Assembly: GCA_023428515.1 (NCBI GenBank)
Contig: JAEYXI010000310.1
Span: forward strand, 1-9,521
DNA length: 9,521 bases
From: Pseudomonadota bacterium
GTDB taxonomy: Bacteria > Pseudomonadota > Alphaproteobacteria > Rhizobiales > Rhizobiaceae
Direction: 5' to 3'
In this document: positions 6,130 through 9,521 of the stretch, piece after piece
Layout of the letters: the number at the start of each line of letters is the position of its first letter
Numbering within the stretch: the first letter of the stretch is position 1
The notes under the pieces: model-generated
Seen by the model: only the letters and a program-made list of their open reading frames with translations
Told to the model about the DNA's origin: nothing
Database searches by the model: none
Translations under genes and position numbers: made by a program

Positions 6130-6183
6130 AACCGCTTTTTCGTCGGCGCGTGATTCAATGCCTGCCGAAAGAATAGTCAGCTG

Positions 6184-7389
6184 ATGTCGGGCGCAGGCTT
6201 CATTCTCACAATCAACATGTTCGTCGCAGGGCTGCTCGCCGCGGCGTTCATGGCCATCGCGGCCTATGACCGGCGCAGGGAATCCGCGCGCTGGCTGGCG
6301 CTCGGCTACGCGATTGGCGTCGTAAACTTCCTGCTCGAACTCATTATCGCGACTGTCGGCACGTCGACGGTGCTTGTGCTCGCTTCCTACGCCGCGCTGC
6401 TTGCGGCCTTCACGGCGTTCAATGTCGGCATCGCTCGTAAATACGCGGTGCCGGCGCCATGGACGATCATGGCAGTGATCTTCGTCGTGTCGGTCGTCGG
6501 GTGCTATTTCCTCAAGGACATGCCGAGGCAGTCCTTCGTGAGGATGCTGCTCTATCAGTCGCCCTATTTCATCATGCAGGCGATCGCCACCGGCATCGTC
6601 GCGCAGGCCAAGATACGCACTCCCGTCGATAATTTTCTCATGGTGCTGCTCGGGGGAAGCGCGTTGCAATTCCTGTCGAAGCCTTTCCTGCTAGGAACGT
6701 TCGGCGGGACGGGAGACAGCCCCGACCAGTATGCGAGGACCGAATACGCGCTCTTCTCGCAGTCTATGGGCACGATCTTCGCCATCGCCGTGGCGCTGAT
6801 GCTGCTCGTGATCCTGGTGCGCGACGTTCTCGCCGAGGCCGATACAAGGTCGCAGACGGACACGCTGTCGGGACTGCTCAACCGGGGCGGCTTCGAGATC
6901 CGCGCGGCGAGGGCGCTGCTCGAGGCGGAAAGGCTCGGCGTGCCGGTTTCGCTGGTGATCTCCGACCTCGACCATTTCAAGTCGATCAACGACAATTTCG
7001 GCCATGCTGCCGGCGACGCCGTGATCGTCACATTCGCAAGCTTCCTGCGCTCGGCGATGGCAGAGCACCATGTGGCGGGGCGGGTCGGCGGCGAGGAGTT
7101 CGCCATTCTCCTGCCGGGCACCAATCTGGTCGCCGCGCGGCTTTTCGCGGAGGGCGCCAGGAATGCCTTCGGCGGGCTGACTGTCGAGGGATTGCCGGCG
7201 ACGAAACGCTTCACAGCGAGCTTCGGGGTCGCGGAACGGGCAAAGGACGAGACGATCTCCGACCTCATGGGGCGCGCAGACAAGGCGCTCTACCTGGCCA
7301 AGAACAGCGGCCGTGACTGCGTGAAGATCGCGCCGCGGCCGAATGGCCGAAGAGGTGACGACACAGGCGCTGCGATCAGCCTGGTTTGA
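6184..7389 (+). CDS. Membrane diguanylate cyclase (second of a pair)
   Basis: A 401-residue GGDEF protein with the same plan as its upstream neighbour: about seven hydrophobic helices at residues 5-213 (about 5-27, 36-56, 62-84, 92-110, 122-140, 150-170, 194-213), then a cyclase domain from TDTLSGLLNRGGF (225) to about 382. Asp261 in SDLDHFKSIND and GGEEF at 302-306 are intact; the RxxD inhibitory site is missing (AEHH in its place). The two cyclase domains agree at about half their positions by eye, including the shared blocks LSGLLNR, FGHAAGD/YGHAAGD, VAGR-GGEEFA and EGLP, while the membrane halves have diverged, as after an old tandem duplication. ATG at 6184 has only a weak purine-rich site upstream. 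The 3' end overlaps the opposing ClpP-like gene by 14 bases. Confidence 0.92.
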   Translation: MSGAGFILTINMFVAGLLAAAFMAIAAYDRRRESARWLALGYAIGVVNFLLELIIATVGTSTVLVLASYAALLAAFTAFNVGIARKYAVPAPWTIMAVIFVVSVVGCYFLKDMPRQSFVRMLLYQSPYFIMQAIATGIVAQAKIRTPVDNFLMVLLGGSALQFLSKPFLLGTFGGTGDSPDQYARTEYALFSQSMGTIFAIAVALMLLVILVRDVLAEADTRSQTDTLSGLLNRGGFEIRAARALLEAERLGVPVSLVISDLDHFKSINDNFGHAAGDAVIVTFASFLRSAMAEHHVAGRVGGEEFAILLPGTNLVAARLFAEGARNAFGGLTVEGLPATKRFTASFGVAERAKDETISDLMGRADKALYLAKNSGRDCVKIAPRPNGRRGDDTGAAISLV

Positions 7390-8290
7390 GTGTGTGCCTT
7401 GCGTCGATTATCGACGGGAAACGGGTTCCCGCCTCCTCCGGCGGAGTTGACGGGCCGGTGTCCCGGGCGGTTGCCACAGGCGTGGTGACCATGCGGTATT
7501 TCGCAAGCTCCTCCGCCGAGAAATAGTAGAGGGCCTGCGGCGGCGTATCGAGCGCATGCAGCCAGAGCGTCGGGTCGATGCCCATGTCGATGAGGTGGCG
7601 CGAGATGCGGGCCGTCGTCGCCTGGGCGTCGGACATCGCCTGGGCGGGTGCGGTGGTAGCCTGCGTTGCGGCATAGAACTGGTGCACGCCGACGGCCGCC
7701 TTGGGCCCGGCCGTCCGGGTCAGGCCGCCAGCCAGGAACAGCGGGCAGGAGGAGGCGCAGATGGCGCCGTCGGCGACTTTGGTCGCCATGCCCCTGTCGC
7801 GCACCAGCCTGGCCATCGCCATGGCGTCGTCGAGTGCGCCGCCCGGCGAGTTCAGCGAAACGGTCTTCACATATTCGCCGCGCGCCTCGATCTCGGCGGC
7901 GAACCGTGCCGCCGCTCCGGGGTCGATGCTGCCCTCGGCGGCAAGCACGCCGCCGCTCTCCAGCGTGAAGGTCATCGGCCGGCCGAGGATTTCCTCGCCT
8001 GTGGTGACGAAACGGCGAGGATCATCCGAAGGGATCGGCGCGTCGGTCTGGACGACGGGCGGCAGGACGGGGTCAGAAGGAGAGACGGGCAAGGCAGCCT
8101 CGGGCGCCCACCAGCCGTTCTCGCGCGACAGGTCGTTGAGGTCGAGCGCCAGCACGCCGATGGCGCCGAGAAGCATGCCGCGGAAGGCCCAGCGCACGAC
8201 TTCGCCGTCGTCGAAGCGCGAGAGGTAGCGGATGACGATATTTCGTTTGCGCGGCGCCGTGCCGGGTAGTGTGGCCGGGATCTCGTTCAC
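7376..8290 (-). CDS. Membrane-anchored ClpP/crotonase-fold protein (predicted periplasmic hydrolase)
   Basis: A 304-residue protein with a cytoplasmic basic N-terminus, one helix at about 36-52 (FRGMLLGAIGVLALDL), a proline-rich linker (63-92) and a soluble domain from about 100, probably periplasmic. The domain has ClpP/crotonase features as in COG3904: SLNSPGG (145-151), the oxyanion-loop type motif, then ICASSCPLFLAGG (177-189), with Ser180 or Ser181 at the nucleophile position, and VGVHQF with His203 as the probable catalytic base. Cys178 and Cys182 flank the serines. Peptidase activity is inferred, not shown. The start is GTG at 8290, and the upstream gene's TGA overlaps it (GTGA), so the two are probably co-translated. 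The C-terminal 30 residues are low-complexity. Its 3' end overlaps the second cyclase gene. A degenerate, non-catalytic member of the fold is the main alternative. Confidence 0.83.
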   Translation of the reverse strand: MNEIPATLPGTAPRKRNIVIRYLSRFDDGEVVRWAFRGMLLGAIGVLALDLNDLSRENGWWAPEAALPVSPSDPVLPPVVQTDAPIPSDDPRRFVTTGEEILGRPMTFTLESGGVLAAEGSIDPGAAARFAAEIEARGEYVKTVSLNSPGGALDDAMAMARLVRDRGMATKVADGAICASSCPLFLAGGLTRTAGPKAAVGVHQFYAATQATTAPAQAMSDAQATTARISRHLIDMGIDPTLWLHALDTPPQALYYFSAEELAKYRMVTTPVATARDTGPSTPPEEAGTRFPSIIDARHTLKPG

Positions 8291-9429
8291 GGGTCACCCC
8301 GCTTGCGCTCGCCAAGCGTCAGCGGCGTGACGTTCTCGGCGGATCGCGATTCCGAGGGCGCAGCTTCGATGGAGGCAGGCGTCTCCTCGGCGGCGGCCAG
8401 CCTGGCGGCCGCCTGACGTCTGGCGAGCAGCGATTCATGCAGGTCGAGCGAGCGCATCATGTCGCCGGCGGTAATGCGATCGGCTTCCTCGATCTCGTCC
8501 TCGCCGCGCCGCATGGCGGCATGAACGACGCACATCACGCCGACCAGCACGGCGGGCAGGAGGTCGATGGAGATCGCGCCGGCCCAGCTCGGGATGAAGT
8601 CGCCGGCGTAGCGGATCACCGCCTCGGCCGAGGTGAGCGGCACGTAGCGGCGCTCCGGCACTTTCGGCTGGGCGAGGATCTCGCCCGCTGCTTCGGACAG
8701 CGCCTTGGACTGTGCTTCAACGGAGGTGCGGATGGTCGCCATGACCTGGTCCTGGCGACCAGCGAGGTCAGCTGAACCGCCATCGGCGACCGGGGCGATG
8801 AAGCCGACGGAGAGATCTGCCGCCGCGCGCATGACGGAGGGCGCGATGGAGGTCTGCTCCAGCGCTGAGATGACGCCGGTGAGCTTGACGGCCTCGGCGG
8901 CGAATTCGTCTGAGCGCTGCGCGATCGGACCGGGCGCGGACACCAGGGTGCGCATGGCGGCGAGGTGCGCCTGGCCCTCGGTGAAGCTGTTCTGGACCGT
9001 CTCGCGCGAGGCTTCGACGGTCGCCGCAAGCTCGTTCATCTGGGCCGACATCTGGGTGAGCAACTGCACGACGCTGCCCGATCCCGACGTGCCGGTGAGC
9101 GCGCCGGAATTCTGCTCGTCGGCGGCGAGCCGGGCGAAGCGCTCGCCGGCGCGCTGGATGTCGGGCAGCAGAGACAGCGCGCCGAGCGCGTTGCCATGCG
9201 CCTGGTCGAGGTCGGCGGTGTAGTCTTCGAGCGTGACGGCGAGATGCTGCTCGACGGCAGCGGAGCCTGCGAGTGCGGCGGCATTCAGCCAGGACGACAT
9301 GGCGACGATCATCGCGCAGCCGACCGCCATGATGGCGATCAGCGACAGGCGGGATCCGCCGTCGCGCATCTCCGGCAGGAAGCGGATCAGGTAGATCCAG
9401 AAGCCGTACATGGCGACCGAGACCGACAC
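8287..9429 (-). CDS. Membrane protein of unknown function with long extracytoplasmic region, 5' end uncertain
   Basis: I do not recognise this family. Read from GTG 9429 it has 380 residues: helices at about 1-18 and 27-46, an alanine-rich, mostly helical segment at 47-276 with coiled-coil character around 120-165 and 220-255, a third helix at about 277-306, and a charged cytoplasmic tail (307-380). Topology places the middle segment in the periplasm, alongside the soluble domain of the downstream ClpP-like protein, to which it is joined by a GTGA overlap. GTG 9429 is unlikely to be the true start: it lies inside the first helix, lacks a ribosome site, and the same frame continues upstream to 9501 with sensible membrane-protein sequence (LDGSATLVFIAAVIYSVSV), until an in-frame TAG at 9502-9504, beyond which it again reads open to the window edge. 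The gene therefore probably begins outside the window. Confidence 0.7.
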   Translation of the reverse strand: MSVSVAMYGFWIYLIRFLPEMRDGGSRLSLIAIMAVGCAMIVAMSSWLNAAALAGSAAVEQHLAVTLEDYTADLDQAHGNALGALSLLPDIQRAGERFARLAADEQNSGALTGTSGSGSVVQLLTQMSAQMNELAATVEASRETVQNSFTEGQAHLAAMRTLVSAPGPIAQRSDEFAAEAVKLTGVISALEQTSIAPSVMRAAADLSVGFIAPVADGGSADLAGRQDQVMATIRTSVEAQSKALSEAAGEILAQPKVPERRYVPLTSAEAVIRYAGDFIPSWAGAISIDLLPAVLVGVMCVVHAAMRRGEDEIEEADRITAGDMMRSLDLHESLLARRQAAARLAAAEETPASIEAAPSESRSAENVTPLTLGERKRGDP

Positions 9430-9521
9430 CGAGTAGATGACGGCGGCGATGAAGACGAGGGTCGCCGACCCGTCGAGCTGCGAGCGGACGCCGAGATAGG
9501 TCTAGACGCCGCTCCCAAGCG

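Noticed and set aside
7556..8269. Plus-strand open frame of 237 codons opposite the ClpP-like gene
   Set aside because: It is the shadow of a gene with clear catalytic motifs on the minus strand; its glycine/arginine-rich product has no recognisable fold.
1..9521. Mobile element, toxin-antitoxin, phage-defence or CRISPR content
   Set aside because: I saw no transposase, integrase, terminal repeats, repeat-spacer pattern, or nuclease or toxin motifs; gene composition is uniform across the window.

Overview
The window looks like a chromosomal segment of a high-GC alphaproteobacterium of the order Hyphomicrobiales (Rhizobiales), most likely Mesorhizobium, Aminobacter or a relative. The basis is strong G/C bias at third codon positions in every gene, a LeuC that reads like the Rhizobiales form from end to end, and the mix of UbiH-type hydroxylase, DGPF/YCII protein, OsmC, MgtC and diguanylate cyclases. 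I see no phage, plasmid, insertion sequence, CRISPR array, tRNA or rRNA. No gap between genes exceeds 300 bases.

Layout. (1) 1-795 (+): 3' two thirds of a ubiquinone-biosynthesis type FAD hydroxylase. (2) 800-1359 (-): a two-gene unit, a 68-aa single-helix membrane protein followed by a DGPF/YCII protein, joined by an ATGA stop/start overlap and convergent with gene 1. (3) 1544-2664 (+): an OsmC peroxidase, then an MgtC/SapB membrane protein with a charged tail in place of the usual C-terminal domain. (4) 2712-4317 (+): a 42-aa ORF with coding-like composition, then full-length leuC. (5) 4384-4695 (-): a small cytoplasmic protein of unknown function, convergent with leuC. (6) 4844-7389 (+): two adjacent paralogous membrane diguanylate cyclases, each with about seven N-terminal helices and an intact GGEEF site but no RxxD inhibitory site. 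(7) 7376-9429 (-): a membrane protein of unknown function with a long, probably periplasmic, segment, coupled by a GTGA overlap to a membrane-anchored ClpP/crotonase-fold protein.

How the parts relate. Most are housekeeping or stress genes lying side by side (quinone synthesis, peroxide defence, leucine synthesis) with no shared pathway visible. Two units look functionally linked by arrangement: the tandem cyclases, which would feed the same c-di-GMP pool from two different membrane sensors, and the membrane-protein/ClpP-like pair at the right edge, which may be an envelope protease or hydrolase with its partner.

Both edge genes carry an in-frame TAG at the extreme end of the window (1-3 and 9502-9504), in places where the protein should continue. 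Contig-end error or real nonsense mutations are both possible. I found no clearly new biological system. The best candidates for follow-up are the right-edge operon, the cyclase pair with its palindrome-rich spacer, and the two small proteins.
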